DNA of 64,000 bases. Source: an uncultured Prevotellaceae bacterium. GTDB lineage: Bacteria; Bacteroidota; Bacteroidia; Bacteroidales; Bacteroidaceae. The DNA is taken from assembly GCA_902784565.1 (NCBI GenBank), contig CACZVE010000001.1, positions 62,001 to 126,000 on the forward strand. Reading direction: 5' to 3'. This document shows, piece after piece, positions 30,101 to 38,924 of the stretch (position 1 is its first letter; the number at the start of each line of letters is the position of its first letter). The notes under the pieces are model-generated. The model made no database searches. It saw only the letters and a list, made by a program, of their open reading frames with translations, and was not told the origin of the DNA. Position numbers and translations under genes: made by a program.

Positions 30101-32053
30101 ATGAGAACTTTTTTATTAGTAACCGCCATGTTGATGGCAAACATGATGACAATGAGTGCAGCAAAGAAACAAGTGATTGACCGGATCGAACCCACCGACT
30201 GGTACGTGGGACTGAAGAATCCCTCGGTGCAGTTGATGGTCTATGGCCAGGGCATCCGCGACGTAGCCGAGGTGACCACCGACTATCCTGGGGTCCGCAT
30301 CGACAGTCTCGTGCGCCTCGACTCGCCCAACTACCTTCTCGTCTATATGAACGTCCGCAATGCCCAGCCCGGCACGATGACCCTCTCCTTTGGAAAGACT
30401 AAGATTCCGTTCGAACTGAAGGCACGGGAAAAGAGTGGGGCAGAGCGCTATGGCTTCACCAATGCCGACGTGCTCTACATGCTCATGCCCGACCGTTTCG
30501 CTCAAGGCGCCAACCACAACCCACAGATCAAGGGTATGCGTGCCTACAAGGAAGACCGCACCAAACCCTCCCTTCGTCATGGTGGCGACCTGAACGGCAT
30601 CCGCGAGCATCTCGACTACTTCAAGGAACTCGGTGTGACGGCCCTCTGGCTGACGCCGGTGCTGGAGAACGACTCTCCTGATCAAGAGAATGGTTTTTCG
30701 ACTTATCACGGCTATGCCACCACGAACTACTACCGCGTGGATCCCCGTTTCGGCACGAACGACGACTATAAGAAACTTTGTGATGAAGCGCATGCCAAAG
30801 GCCTGAAGGTGGTGATGGACATGATTTTCAACCACAGTGGCTTCGAGCATCCCTGGACCCACGACATGCCCTCCAAGGACTGGCTCAACATCAATATTCA
30901 TAATGAGAAATTAGAAATGAGGAATGATGATATCCAGACAAGCGCAGATTCCAATGGCTTGCAAGGTAATCAACATTCCTCATTCCTCATTCCTCATTCC
31001 TCATTTATTCAGACCTCCTACAAACTCACGCCCGTCATCGATCCTTACGCCTCGAAGATCGATCTCAAAGAAACCACTGAGGGCTGGTTCGTGCCCTCCA
31101 TGCCCGACCTCAACCAACGCAACCCCCACCTGATGCGCTACCTCATCCAGAACAGCATCTGGTGGATAGAGACCGTCGGCATCGACGGTATCCGCATGGA
31201 CACCTATCCCTACGCCTATGCTGAGGCCATGGCGCAGTGGATGAAGGAACTCGATGCTGAGTATCCCAACTTCAACACTGTCGGCGAGACCTGGGTCACC
31301 GAGCCCGCCTACACCGCTGCCTGGCAGAAAGACTCGAAACTCTCCGATCACAACACCTATCTCAAGACCGTCATGGACTTTTCCTTCTTCGAAAAACTCA
31401 GTCAGGCTAAGAATGAAGAGACCGATGGTTGGTGGAACGGATTGAATCGTCTTTACAATTCCTTCGTTTATGACTACCTCTATCCGAACCCGTCGAATGT
31501 CATGGCCTTCATCGAAAACCATGATACGGATCGTTTTTTAGGCAACGGAAAGGATACCCTCGCCCTGAAGCAGGCACTGACTCTGTTATTAATTGTTAAT
31601 CGTACACCACAGCTCTATTACGGCACAGAAGTGCTCATGAACGGCACTAAGGAGGTAACTGACGGAAATGTCAGAAAAGATTACCCCGGTGGGTTCCCTG
31701 GCGATACACATAACTGTTTCACGAAGGAGGGCCGTAGTAAGGCTGAGCAAGCCATGTTCTCTTGGCTCTCCCGTCTGCTTCACTGGCGCCAAAGTAACGA
31801 AACAATCATAAAGGGTAAACAGATACAGTTCATTCCCTACAACGGCATCTATGTCATTGCAAGACAATATAAAGGCAAGACGGCTCTCGCCGTACTCAAC
31901 GGAACTTCCAAGCCTGCCACCCTCGATGTGGCTCGCTACGCCGAAGTGATTGGCTCCACCACCCGTGCCAAGGACATCCTGACCAACCGCTACTACGACC
32001 TCTCTACCAACGTCGAGCTCAAGCCTCGTCAGTCACTCATTCTTGAATATTAA
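30101..32053 (+). CDS. susA: Neopullulanase/alpha-amylase, GH13 (SusA-like), with an in-frame repeat insertion
   Basis: This periplasmic enzyme should cut alpha-1,4 bonds of imported maltodextrins before the alpha-glucosidase. The 650-residue chain has a signal peptide (about 1-20), an N-terminal Ig-like domain typical of SusA/cyclomaltodextrinases (to about 120), and a GH13 barrel with the nucleophile Asp367 (GIRMDTYP), acid/base Glu396 (VGETWV) and Asp475 (ENHDTDR). Compared with the SusA family as I know it, residues about 266-305 (between DWLNIN and TSYKL) look like an extra loop. That loop is encoded by degenerate repeats (30901-31005). The frame stays open and all catalytic motifs are present, so the enzyme is probably active. 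A terminator follows at 32090. Confidence 0.93.
   Translation: MRTFLLVTAMLMANMMTMSAAKKQVIDRIEPTDWYVGLKNPSVQLMVYGQGIRDVAEVTTDYPGVRIDSLVRLDSPNYLLVYMNVRNAQPGTMTLSFGKTKIPFELKAREKSGAERYGFTNADVLYMLMPDRFAQGANHNPQIKGMRAYKEDRTKPSLRHGGDLNGIREHLDYFKELGVTALWLTPVLENDSPDQENGFSTYHGYATTNYYRVDPRFGTNDDYKKLCDEAHAKGLKVVMDMIFNHSGFEHPWTHDMPSKDWLNINIHNEKLEMRNDDIQTSADSNGLQGNQHSSFLIPHSSFIQTSYKLTPVIDPYASKIDLKETTEGWFVPSMPDLNQRNPHLMRYLIQNSIWWIETVGIDGIRMDTYPYAYAEAMAQWMKELDAEYPNFNTVGETWVTEPAYTAAWQKDSKLSDHNTYLKTVMDFSFFEKLSQAKNEETDGWWNGLNRLYNSFVYDYLYPNPSNVMAFIENHDTDRFLGNGKDTLALKQALTLLLIVNRTPQLYYGTEVLMNGTKEVTDGNVRKDYPGGFPGDTHNCFTKEGRSKAEQAMFSWLSRLLHWRQSNETIIKGKQIQFIPYNGIYVIARQYKGKTALAVLNGTSKPATLDVARYAEVIGSTTRAKDILTNRYYDLSTNVELKPRQSLILEY
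30901..31005. repeat. Inverted and tandem repeat insertion inside susA
   Basis: The left part (30901-30930) reads as AATGAGAAATTAGAAATGAGGAATG. The right part (30974-31005) is four perfect tandem CATTCCT units plus CATT, the reverse complement of AATGAGG/AGGAATG. The two arms flank about 45 bp of ordinary-looking sequence. The inserted segment is about 105 bp, a multiple of three, and has no stop in the susA frame. Confidence 0.8.
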
Positions 32054-32089
32054 AAGTATAATGTAAAACAAATTAGCCTAAAATCTATA

Positions 32090-32116
32090 GGGGAGGGTAA
32101 AAAACCTCCCCTTTTT
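32090..32116 (+). terminator. Rho-independent terminator after the susA operon
   Basis: GGGGAGG (32090-32096) pairs perfectly with CCTCCCC (32105-32111) around an A-rich loop and is followed by TTTTT. It lies 37 bp after the susA stop and separates the starch block from the fimbrial operon. Confidence 0.9.
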
Positions 32117-32184
32117 AATTGTGAAAAAACATTAAACTTTACAATTTCGTCGATAAAAACAAAGGTTTTTATGGTAAAAAGTTG

Positions 32185-32192
32185 TACTTTTG
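32185..32192 (+). promoter_or_regulatory. Predicted -7 box of the fimbrial operon
   Basis: TACTTTTG matches TAnnTTTG. The start of transcription would be about 32199, only about a dozen bases before the ATG at 32211. No strong -33 TTTG was seen. Confidence 0.65.
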
Positions 32193-32197
32193 CGATA

Positions 32198-32209
32198 TCA
32201 AACGTTTGA
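32198..32209. promoter_or_regulatory. 12-bp palindrome over the fimbrial start site, sharing the LacI operator core
   Basis: TCAAACGTTTGA is a perfect palindrome whose inner ten bases, CAAACGTTTG, equal the inner ten of the starch operators. Its centre is 11.5 bp beyond the -7 box, nearly the same as the operator over the regulator promoter at 25644. Binding here would block transcription. That the same LacI protein binds it is an inference, since the outer bases differ. Confidence 0.5.
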
Positions 32210-32210
32210 A

Positions 32211-32873
32211 ATGAACAATTTAGCAACCAAAAATCGGTCAATTTTAATAGCTTTGCTATTACTTTTCTGCGTCTCTCACGACGCGGTTGCTCAGCGCGTT
32301 GCACTGCGCAACAACCTCCTCTATGATGCGACTTTGACTCCTAATCTTGGAGCCGAGATGAAACTGGATTCCGCTTGGTCTGTAGGATTGAATGTCGGGC
32401 TTAATGCCTGGGACATCAATAAGTCCTCCAACAAGAAATGGCGCCATTTCCTCGTGTCTCCGAATGTCCGCTGGTACCACAACCACAAACGTGATACCAT
32501 CGCCATCTCCGGTCAGAGTCACGGCACGCACAGTACGGTGGACTATAATGTCCTCACCCGTCGAGTCAATTACATGGAACTGGATGCCATCTACAGCCAC
32601 TTCAATGTGGGCAACACCCGCATCCCGTTCGGTCTCTATTCCGCCGTCAAGGACCGTCGCCTGCAAGGTGACCTCTTTGCACTGGGCGGTAAATATGGTT
32701 ATAGTTGGATTCTCTCCCGCGACTGGCGCATTGAGGCCGAGGCTGGCATAGCCATTGGCTACGCCTGGTTCAAGGAGTATGAATGTGATCACTGCGGCAC
32801 CTACTATGGCAAGGGCGACCGCATCTTCCTCTTGCCCCAGTTGGGTGTGAATGTCGTGTATATTATCAATTAA
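32211..32873 (+). CDS. DUF3575-family protein at the head of the fimbrial operon
   Basis: The function is not established. The 220-residue protein starts at ATG 32211 (MNNLATKNRS); an in-frame TTG at 32190 falls inside the promoter and is unlikely. A signal peptide ends near HDAVAQ, followed by LRNNLLYDATLTPNLG, the family's typical opening. Alternating hydrophobic strands and an aromatic C-terminus suggest a small outer-membrane beta-barrel or lipid-facing protein. DUF3575 genes are commonly found next to fimbrillin genes in Bacteroidales, as here: the next gene begins within 45 bp. A role in fimbrial assembly at the outer membrane is inferred only from that context. Confidence 0.82.
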   Translation: MNNLATKNRSILIALLLLFCVSHDAVAQRVALRNNLLYDATLTPNLGAEMKLDSAWSVGLNVGLNAWDINKSSNKKWRHFLVSPNVRWYHNHKRDTIAISGQSHGTHSTVDYNVLTRRVNYMELDAIYSHFNVGNTRIPFGLYSAVKDRRLQGDLFALGGKYGYSWILSRDWRIEAEAGIAIGYAWFKEYECDHCGTYYGKGDRIFLLPQLGVNVVYIIN

Positions 32874-32915
32874 AATGAAAATAAACAAATGAAATTAATA
32901 AAAAACAATCGAATT

Positions 32916-34826
32916 ATGAAAAAGAATTTTATGTATGCCTTTTTGAGCGCGATAGCACTCTCTGGCGCAGCAGGTTTCGCAGGATGCTCATCCAGCGACG
33001 AAATCATTGACAATCCGAACTACAATCCGGAGACAAACCGTCAGTCTGCAGGTGTAGTTCAAGCTGTTCCGGGAAATGACCCATTCCGTGGATTTGATAA
33101 CATGGTTTTGATACCATATGGTTCAGTTTCTGGAGGAAATGTAAGTGGCTCACGTCTTACAGAGAATAGTATTATATTGACTCCGAACGGCGGCGGATAT
33201 GCTAATACGCTTCCTGCTGCAGGGCTCGCTGCCACTAACAACTCTTATGTCTATCAAGATGTGAGTATTCCTGTCGGAACAATGGGTTTCTTGTTCTATG
33301 GAAAAGCCATTGATGGCTCAGATTCTTCATCAGACCCAGTCTTAGCCGAACCTGTAAATGACAACAGATTTTGGAATGGTGCACTGACCGTTGCTCCTAC
33401 AGGCCTGACAGGACAGAAGGAAGCAGATCCTTCTGATGCTACGTCTACGGCGTTCACTTTTTCTTTAGTTCCAACAAAGAACGGTGACGGCGTAGCTACA
33501 AATCTTAAAAATTATATTAATGCGGTTGCTGCAACCACGGGATGGTGCAATTCAACCAATACAGGTTTAAAAGGACTCTACGATAAGTTTGTAACTATGA
33601 AGGCAGGTTCCTCTACGTCAGTTCAGGCTGCTCTGGAGGATCTCTATGAGTCTGTGATGAACAATACAGACGATGTTTCAAAGGCAATCATTACTTCGAT
33701 TAAAACCCATGCAGGATATGATGGTACTAAGGCTGAGAATAAAAGACTTACTCTTGACAATACGGTAGCCGGTTATCCCGCAGACATCAATCTTCCTGAT
33801 GGAGCCATAGGTTTGGCATGGACAGCCGGAGCAACAACTGCTGATCCTGCAACAGCTGACTGGGCAGCAAGTAATTCTGCCTCAGCAAGCAGTTGGAATA
33901 CAAGTGGTAACTATACTGCACTTGAGAATTACGTTTATCCTGCTTCGCTTTATTATAGGGCTGACAGTCCTGTAAAGGTATCCACTTCTAAGCAATCGAC
34001 ATCCTATAGTGGTACTTGGACCGATATCCTCAATTTATATACAAACGGTGTTTCGGTTGGTTCGACTACTCAGTCTGTTGCAATTGTAGAGCCAATACAG
34101 TATGCTGTGGCACAGTTGAAGTCGAACATTAGTATTGAGACAGCAACATTAAAAGATAAGTATGGTGATGATGTTAAGATAGGGCCAACTACAACTGCTG
34201 GTAACGATGGTACATTTAAGGTGACGGGCATTCTTATCGGCGGTCAAAAGGATGTAGACTGGCAGTTCTTACCTTCTGGTACTACTACATACACAATTTA
34301 TGATAATGCAATTCCAAGTTCTAACGAAATTAGTGGCACAACTAGTACAGTTACCAATTATACACTTGTTCTTGACAATACAGTACCAGCAACAACAGCA
34401 GTTCCTAATCCTACACAGGAAACAGTCTATATTGCAATAGAATTTGAGAATAATGCCAAGGATTTCATGGGTAAGGACGGACTTGTAGCAAAAGGTACAA
34501 AGTTCTACTTGGTAGGAAAGTTGAACCCAGCTACTTATGCCAGTGATGCCACGTATAACCCCAATGATTTGATTCAGGTATTTAAGCAGGACTATGTGAC
34601 CACTGCAAACTTTACTATTATCGAGAATAATGGTGAAACCGGAAGATCTGCAAATTATCCTCGTACAGGTGGAGGAACTCCTGATAATCCTTATATTTAT
34701 CCAGGAGGCCTCGGTGCTGCTTACAATGTTATTCCCGACCTCCGTACCCCGTTGATGGAATTGGGTCTCTCTGTCGACTTGACTTGGACAACCGGTATCA
34801 CATTCGACGTAGATCTTGGCCAATAA
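32916..34826 (+). CDS. Fimbrillin-like lipoprotein 1 (type V pilus family)
   Basis: This is a probable structural subunit of a FimA/Mfa1-type fimbria. I chose ATG 32916 (MKKNFMYAFLSAIALSG); ATG 32889 adds nine residues. The lipobox is GAAGFAGC. Shared landmarks with the three related proteins encoded downstream are: an early D-x-F-R-G-F-D-N-M-V-L-I-P, DINLPDGAIGLAWT, TTQSVAIVEPIQYAVAQL (about residue 385), GILIGGQKDVDW, and a C-terminal strand region LGLSVDLTWTTG. In known type V pili the N-terminus is removed by a protease and the exposed groove takes up a donor strand from the next subunit; the conserved last strand may do this. Codon use is visibly more A/T-rich at third positions than in the next two genes. 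Confidence 0.82.
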   Translation: MKKNFMYAFLSAIALSGAAGFAGCSSSDEIIDNPNYNPETNRQSAGVVQAVPGNDPFRGFDNMVLIPYGSVSGGNVSGSRLTENSIILTPNGGGYANTLPAAGLAATNNSYVYQDVSIPVGTMGFLFYGKAIDGSDSSSDPVLAEPVNDNRFWNGALTVAPTGLTGQKEADPSDATSTAFTFSLVPTKNGDGVATNLKNYINAVAATTGWCNSTNTGLKGLYDKFVTMKAGSSTSVQAALEDLYESVMNNTDDVSKAIITSIKTHAGYDGTKAENKRLTLDNTVAGYPADINLPDGAIGLAWTAGATTADPATADWAASNSASASSWNTSGNYTALENYVYPASLYYRADSPVKVSTSKQSTSYSGTWTDILNLYTNGVSVGSTTQSVAIVEPIQYAVAQLKSNISIETATLKDKYGDDVKIGPTTTAGNDGTFKVTGILIGGQKDVDWQFLPSGTTTYTIYDNAIPSSNEISGTTSTVTNYTLVLDNTVPATTAVPNPTQETVYIAIEFENNAKDFMGKDGLVAKGTKFYLVGKLNPATYASDATYNPNDLIQVFKQDYVTTANFTIIENNGETGRSANYPRTGGGTPDNPYIYPGGLGAAYNVIPDLRTPLMELGLSVDLTWTTGITFDVDLGQ

Positions 34827-34836
34827 TATCCTTGCG

Positions 34837-36807
34837 ATGCAGTCGGGAAAGAGTATCTGGGTATGGCTGGTGCTGGCACTATTGTTTGCTGGTTGTACCT
34901 CTGACGATGAGTCGGGGGGACAGCCTGATATTGAGGTGCCAACCGTAAGGGCGCAGTTTAACTTCTCCCTGCCACAGCGCATCGTCGGCAAACGGAAGAC
35001 GGTGCGTACCCGCATGACCCCCGACATCGTGCAGGAGACGGAGAACGAAGCCGACTTCCGTGGTATCGGTGATATCCACATGCTCTGCTTCGACACGTAT
35101 CCGACGGAGAACACCCGCAAACTCGGTAATATCATCGAGATGAAAACCGAGAAGGGCGAGGAGATTGAAAAGGCTACGGAGGAAGACTATTCTCTCCGTC
35201 AGGAAATCAATATTCCTGTCGGTACGTCGCACTTCAGTTTCTATGCCCGTGCTCAGGATGCGCCTCGTACCCACGAGGAGCGTATGCACTACGGTGTCAT
35301 CGAGACCGTCGGTCTGTCGAAGAGCAGTTATCAGGACAACAGCGCCATCCGTTTCCGTCCGGTACAGATCTGTACTTCCGACGAGCCCTTTGGTGGTAGT
35401 GCCAAGGGCGCTGCCCTGCTCCAGTTACTCAACAAGATCATGAACGTTACCGGTTCTGAGGCTGCGCCTAACGACAAGTGGGCCACGACGAACAATTATC
35501 TCCTTAGGAATGCCTATGAGCGTATGACCCAACTGAAGACCCTCTCGTCGCAGAACGTGCAGATGACACTTCTTTCTCTGGAGAATACTCTCAACCGGGC
35601 TGTTGGAGATGAGTTGGGAGGCCAGTTGGCAACAGCCATTGCCGACTGCGTTGGCGAGGCCTTTGAAACTGTGAGCATTTCCGATGAGCCTGAGGATCCC
35701 GATAATCCAGGCGAATCAGGTGATTCCGCTGATTCAGGTGATTCCGGCGAACCCGCTGAAACGGTCACTCAGTTGAAGAAAGCGTATCTGGGCTTCCCCG
35801 ATGACTTGCACTTGCCATACGGCTCCGCCCGTATTGAGTGGAATGAAGAGCAAAGTGCTTTCGTGGTACCCGACGTGCAGGCTTACGGCAAGGGGATGGA
35901 TATCCTGGCGATGAGCGATTATGTCTATCCCATGAACCTGCAGTATCAGGTGTTTTCTGATATCGTGGCCTCCGACTCGCTGGTCATTGCTCCTGAGGTA
36001 TCCGATACCCAGAAAACAGATACTTTGCAGACCGACTCCACGCAATACAATAGTTGGCAGGAACTGCTCGACAGTGCCTATGTCGGTGCTTCGAAGGTGG
36101 TAGAACAGACCACGCAGTCAGTAGCTATGGTGAAGCAGGTGCAGTATGCCGTGGGTCGTCTGGCCCTCCATACCCGCATCGCCGGCGGTACTATGTATGA
36201 TGCCAAAGGACAGCGTGTCGACGTGTCGAACGGCTTCACGCTGAAGGCCTATATCATTGGTGGTCAGCACGAGGTGGATTACAACTTCCAGCCCGTAGCC
36301 GGCACTCGTGAGTTTGCCATCTATGACACCGATCTCAATGGCGGTCCACAGCATGTCCAGCGTCTTGCCTGGACCGACTTCGACTATGTCCTCGGTTTGG
36401 GTACCCCCTCCAACAAGAATATCTATATCGCACTCGAACTGGTGAACGACGGCGATGATTTCGAGGGGGCCGAAGGTACCATCTTCCATGGTGCTACCTT
36501 CTACCTCGTAGCCGACCTGAACCCCAGCGAAGGCACGAACTACGCTGTCGGTAGTCTCGACCGTATTTTCTCGAAGGACCTTGCCACGCAGGTACACCTG
36601 TCTATTTCGGAAGGCTGGCCCGACAAGGACGGTGACGGTATTCCCGACCCCGACCTGGATGAAAAAGGACAGCCGAAACCTCTCAACGGTCTGGCAACGG
36701 CCACGTATGGTATGCCGCGACTTGACATAGAACGACCGACCTTAGGCCTGAGCGTTAACCTCAGATGGGAAGAGGGCTTGTGGTTTGACGACATTGAATT
36801 TGAATGA
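34837..36807 (+). CDS. Fimbrillin-like lipoprotein 2
   Basis: This is a second probable fimbrial subunit, 656 residues from ATG 34837 (MQSGKSIWVWLVLALLFAGC); a TTG at 34816 would overlap the previous gene and is less likely. The lipobox is ALLFAGC. It shares with its neighbours DFRGIGDIHMLCFD, LHLPYGSARIEWN, TTQSVAMVKQVQYAVGRL, YIIGGQHEVDYNF and the terminal LGLSVNLRWEEG. A low-complexity acidic linker (DNPGESGDSADSGDSGEPAE, encoded at about 35700-35760) and one calcium-loop-like DKDGDGIPDPD near the C-terminus are extra. The gap to the preceding gene is 10 bp. Whether it is a shaft or a tip subunit cannot be told. Confidence 0.82.
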   Translation: MQSGKSIWVWLVLALLFAGCTSDDESGGQPDIEVPTVRAQFNFSLPQRIVGKRKTVRTRMTPDIVQETENEADFRGIGDIHMLCFDTYPTENTRKLGNIIEMKTEKGEEIEKATEEDYSLRQEINIPVGTSHFSFYARAQDAPRTHEERMHYGVIETVGLSKSSYQDNSAIRFRPVQICTSDEPFGGSAKGAALLQLLNKIMNVTGSEAAPNDKWATTNNYLLRNAYERMTQLKTLSSQNVQMTLLSLENTLNRAVGDELGGQLATAIADCVGEAFETVSISDEPEDPDNPGESGDSADSGDSGEPAETVTQLKKAYLGFPDDLHLPYGSARIEWNEEQSAFVVPDVQAYGKGMDILAMSDYVYPMNLQYQVFSDIVASDSLVIAPEVSDTQKTDTLQTDSTQYNSWQELLDSAYVGASKVVEQTTQSVAMVKQVQYAVGRLALHTRIAGGTMYDAKGQRVDVSNGFTLKAYIIGGQHEVDYNFQPVAGTREFAIYDTDLNGGPQHVQRLAWTDFDYVLGLGTPSNKNIYIALELVNDGDDFEGAEGTIFHGATFYLVADLNPSEGTNYAVGSLDRIFSKDLATQVHLSISEGWPDKDGDGIPDPDLDEKGQPKPLNGLATATYGMPRLDIERPTLGLSVNLRWEEGLWFDDIEFE

Positions 36808-36825
36808 TATATAATAATAATTTAT

Positions 36826-38895
36826 ATGGTTATGAATAAAGTAAAAACATTAGTCCTCATGTGGGCCGTGAGCCTGACTGGGACCATTGGAATCACTTCA
36901 TGTTCCTCGAGCGATGTCGAGGATAACAGTAAGGTGGTCTACGACGAACAGGGAAAGGCGGGTGTTATGCCGGAGTTTGTCATCTCTATCCCTCGTAGCG
37001 TCGTTGGTGCTACCCGTCAGTCCAACGAAGTGACGCAGAACAACGGAACCGTTGATCAGTTCCGCGGTATGGACAACATCCGCTTGATTCCTTTCGACAA
37101 GGAACCGACATCCACTACGACGAAACTGTCTGACATTATGCGCTTGAGTCACATTAAAGCGTTGAATAGTCCAGGTGCCGTCAACTACAAGGTGTATGCC
37201 GACCAGTTCGTTCCCGTTGGTACGAAGAACTTCCTTTTCTACGGAAAAGCCATCGACGTGGAGGCTGAGCAGGAGATCTCAACGATGGATGAGAAATTCC
37301 GCTATGGTGTCCTTCATGTCTCTGGTCTCACCAACGATGAGTTCAACACGCCCAATGACATCACCGTGTCGTTGGAGCAGATTAATACCAGTATAGAGGC
37401 TCAGGCCGGTAACCCTGTCGGACGTAACATCGTGCAGTTGCTCAACAGTCTGGCTAACACCACTGTGTCGGGCGTGGCCGCTCCCAACGACAAATGGAGC
37501 ACCACCACCAACCTGACGCTGGCTCACCTGTACAAGAACTTCCTTGGTACGACAGTGTCGTCATCAAAAAGCGTGTCCTATATCCTGAGTAAATTGTTCT
37601 TCGGTATGGAGCGCGTACAGTCTAAAGACCCGGCACGTCCTATTGCTGATGCCATCTGTCAGAAAATCCTCGATGTTTGTGCATCGGCTCCTGTCAGCGG
37701 TGATCCTGTGGTTCTTAATGACGACTACGCTGGCTATCCCGGCAATATCGGCTTGCCCGACGGTGCTGTGCGAGTGCGCTGGAATTCCGGTGGCCTCAAT
37801 TCCAATAGTTTTACGGACGTGACTGCCAACTACAGCAAGAATATGCGCACCGAGATTACCGACTACGTGTATCCCGCTGCTCTTTGGTATCATATCAGTA
37901 CCCCGCTGAAGGCATCTGACAACATCGAGTCGTCGGAATATGATATGGCAGGTAACTGGGAAGGTGTCATCAACGGCGTCTATTCTGCTGCTGCCGACGA
38001 GGTATCGGCCACAACACAGTCTGTCGCATTGAGCAATGCAGCAGAATATGGTGTGGGTCGTCTGGAGACGCGCATCAAGATGGGCGATGGTGTATTCTAT
38101 GATGGTGATGGAAATGAGGTGAACGTTGGCGATGGCTTTATTCTGAAGGGCATCCTGCTCGGAGGCCAGAACAGTGCCGCCTTTGATTTCACATCGAAAG
38201 GCAATGAGAACATGACCATCTACGACCGTGATATGACAAGTGGTAACATCATCGCCATACCCAACTATACCACTGCCACAGCCAACCAGACACTGGCTCT
38301 TGAGACAAAGAGCAATCAGACGGTTCTGGCTGCCCTGGAACTGGTCAATGGCGGCGATGAGTTTAAGGGCTTTGACGGTGTCATCCCTGCTGGAGGCACC
38401 TTCTATCTGGTTGTTCAACTCGATCCCACTACGGCAACGAACTACGTGAATGGTTCCCTCGACAAGATCATCATCAAGGATCACGTCACCAAACTCACTG
38501 TGACCATCAAGAACGGTAGTACAACGGCTGACCGTAATGGTGATGGCATTCCTGACGTGTATGTTAAGGATGAAGACGGAACCCCCATTGGTGTAGATGC
38601 TGATGGTGACGGTGAAGTGGATCCATACGATATCGATGGCGACGGTACGCCGGATGACTTCATTACCGACCCGGCTCATGGTGGTCCCGGTTGGGATACC
38701 GACGGCGACGGCGAAGTGGATGTCCCCGTTCTGCCCGATCCCATCAGTGGCGAATATCCTGATGGACCCAATGTGCCTGAAGGACTTGGAAATGCCGTCA
38801 CAGGTATTCCTGACCTGAAGAGCCCCGGTGTTGAACTCGGTACGTCCGTGAACCTGGAGTGGCAGGAAGGTCTGAACTTGATCCCGAGCATTTAA
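36826..38895 (+). CDS. Fimbrillin-like lipoprotein 3 with calcium-loop repeats
   Basis: This is a third probable fimbrial subunit (689 residues; start ATG 36826 or 36832). The lipobox is IGITSC. Family landmarks are DQFRGMDNIRLIPFD, NIGLPDGAVRVRWN, TTQSVALSNAAEYGVGRL, GILLGGQNSAAFDF and the terminal LGTSVNLEWQEG. Between the body and that last strand lies a run of acidic EF-hand-like loops (DRNGDGIPDV, DADGDGEVDPYD, DGDGTPDDF, DTDGDGEVDV; about residues 567-634), as in thrombospondin type 3 or dockerin-like calcium loops. Calcium would stiffen the segment that carries the putative donor strand. This is a structural inference. Confidence 0.82.
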   Translation: MVMNKVKTLVLMWAVSLTGTIGITSCSSSDVEDNSKVVYDEQGKAGVMPEFVISIPRSVVGATRQSNEVTQNNGTVDQFRGMDNIRLIPFDKEPTSTTTKLSDIMRLSHIKALNSPGAVNYKVYADQFVPVGTKNFLFYGKAIDVEAEQEISTMDEKFRYGVLHVSGLTNDEFNTPNDITVSLEQINTSIEAQAGNPVGRNIVQLLNSLANTTVSGVAAPNDKWSTTTNLTLAHLYKNFLGTTVSSSKSVSYILSKLFFGMERVQSKDPARPIADAICQKILDVCASAPVSGDPVVLNDDYAGYPGNIGLPDGAVRVRWNSGGLNSNSFTDVTANYSKNMRTEITDYVYPAALWYHISTPLKASDNIESSEYDMAGNWEGVINGVYSAAADEVSATTQSVALSNAAEYGVGRLETRIKMGDGVFYDGDGNEVNVGDGFILKGILLGGQNSAAFDFTSKGNENMTIYDRDMTSGNIIAIPNYTTATANQTLALETKSNQTVLAALELVNGGDEFKGFDGVIPAGGTFYLVVQLDPTTATNYVNGSLDKIIIKDHVTKLTVTIKNGSTTADRNGDGIPDVYVKDEDGTPIGVDADGDGEVDPYDIDGDGTPDDFITDPAHGGPGWDTDGDGEVDVPVLPDPISGEYPDGPNVPEGLGNAVTGIPDLKSPGVELGTSVNLEWQEGLNLIPSI
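38526..38730 (+). repeat. Calcium-loop coding repeats in fimbrillin 3
   Basis: Four D-x-D/N-G-D-G-x-x-D type loops are encoded in about 200 bp by GATGGTGACGG-like units. A single related loop is in the preceding gene near 36625-36665. They occur just before the conserved C-terminal strand in both. Confidence 0.8.
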
Positions 38896-38924
38896 GAAGT
38901 GAAAGGTCTAGAGTGAATAGTGAA

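Noticed and set aside
32190..32210. TTG start seven codons before the DUF3575 ATG.
   Set aside because: It lies inside the -7 box and start-site region, and the ATG at 32211 gives a normal signal peptide.
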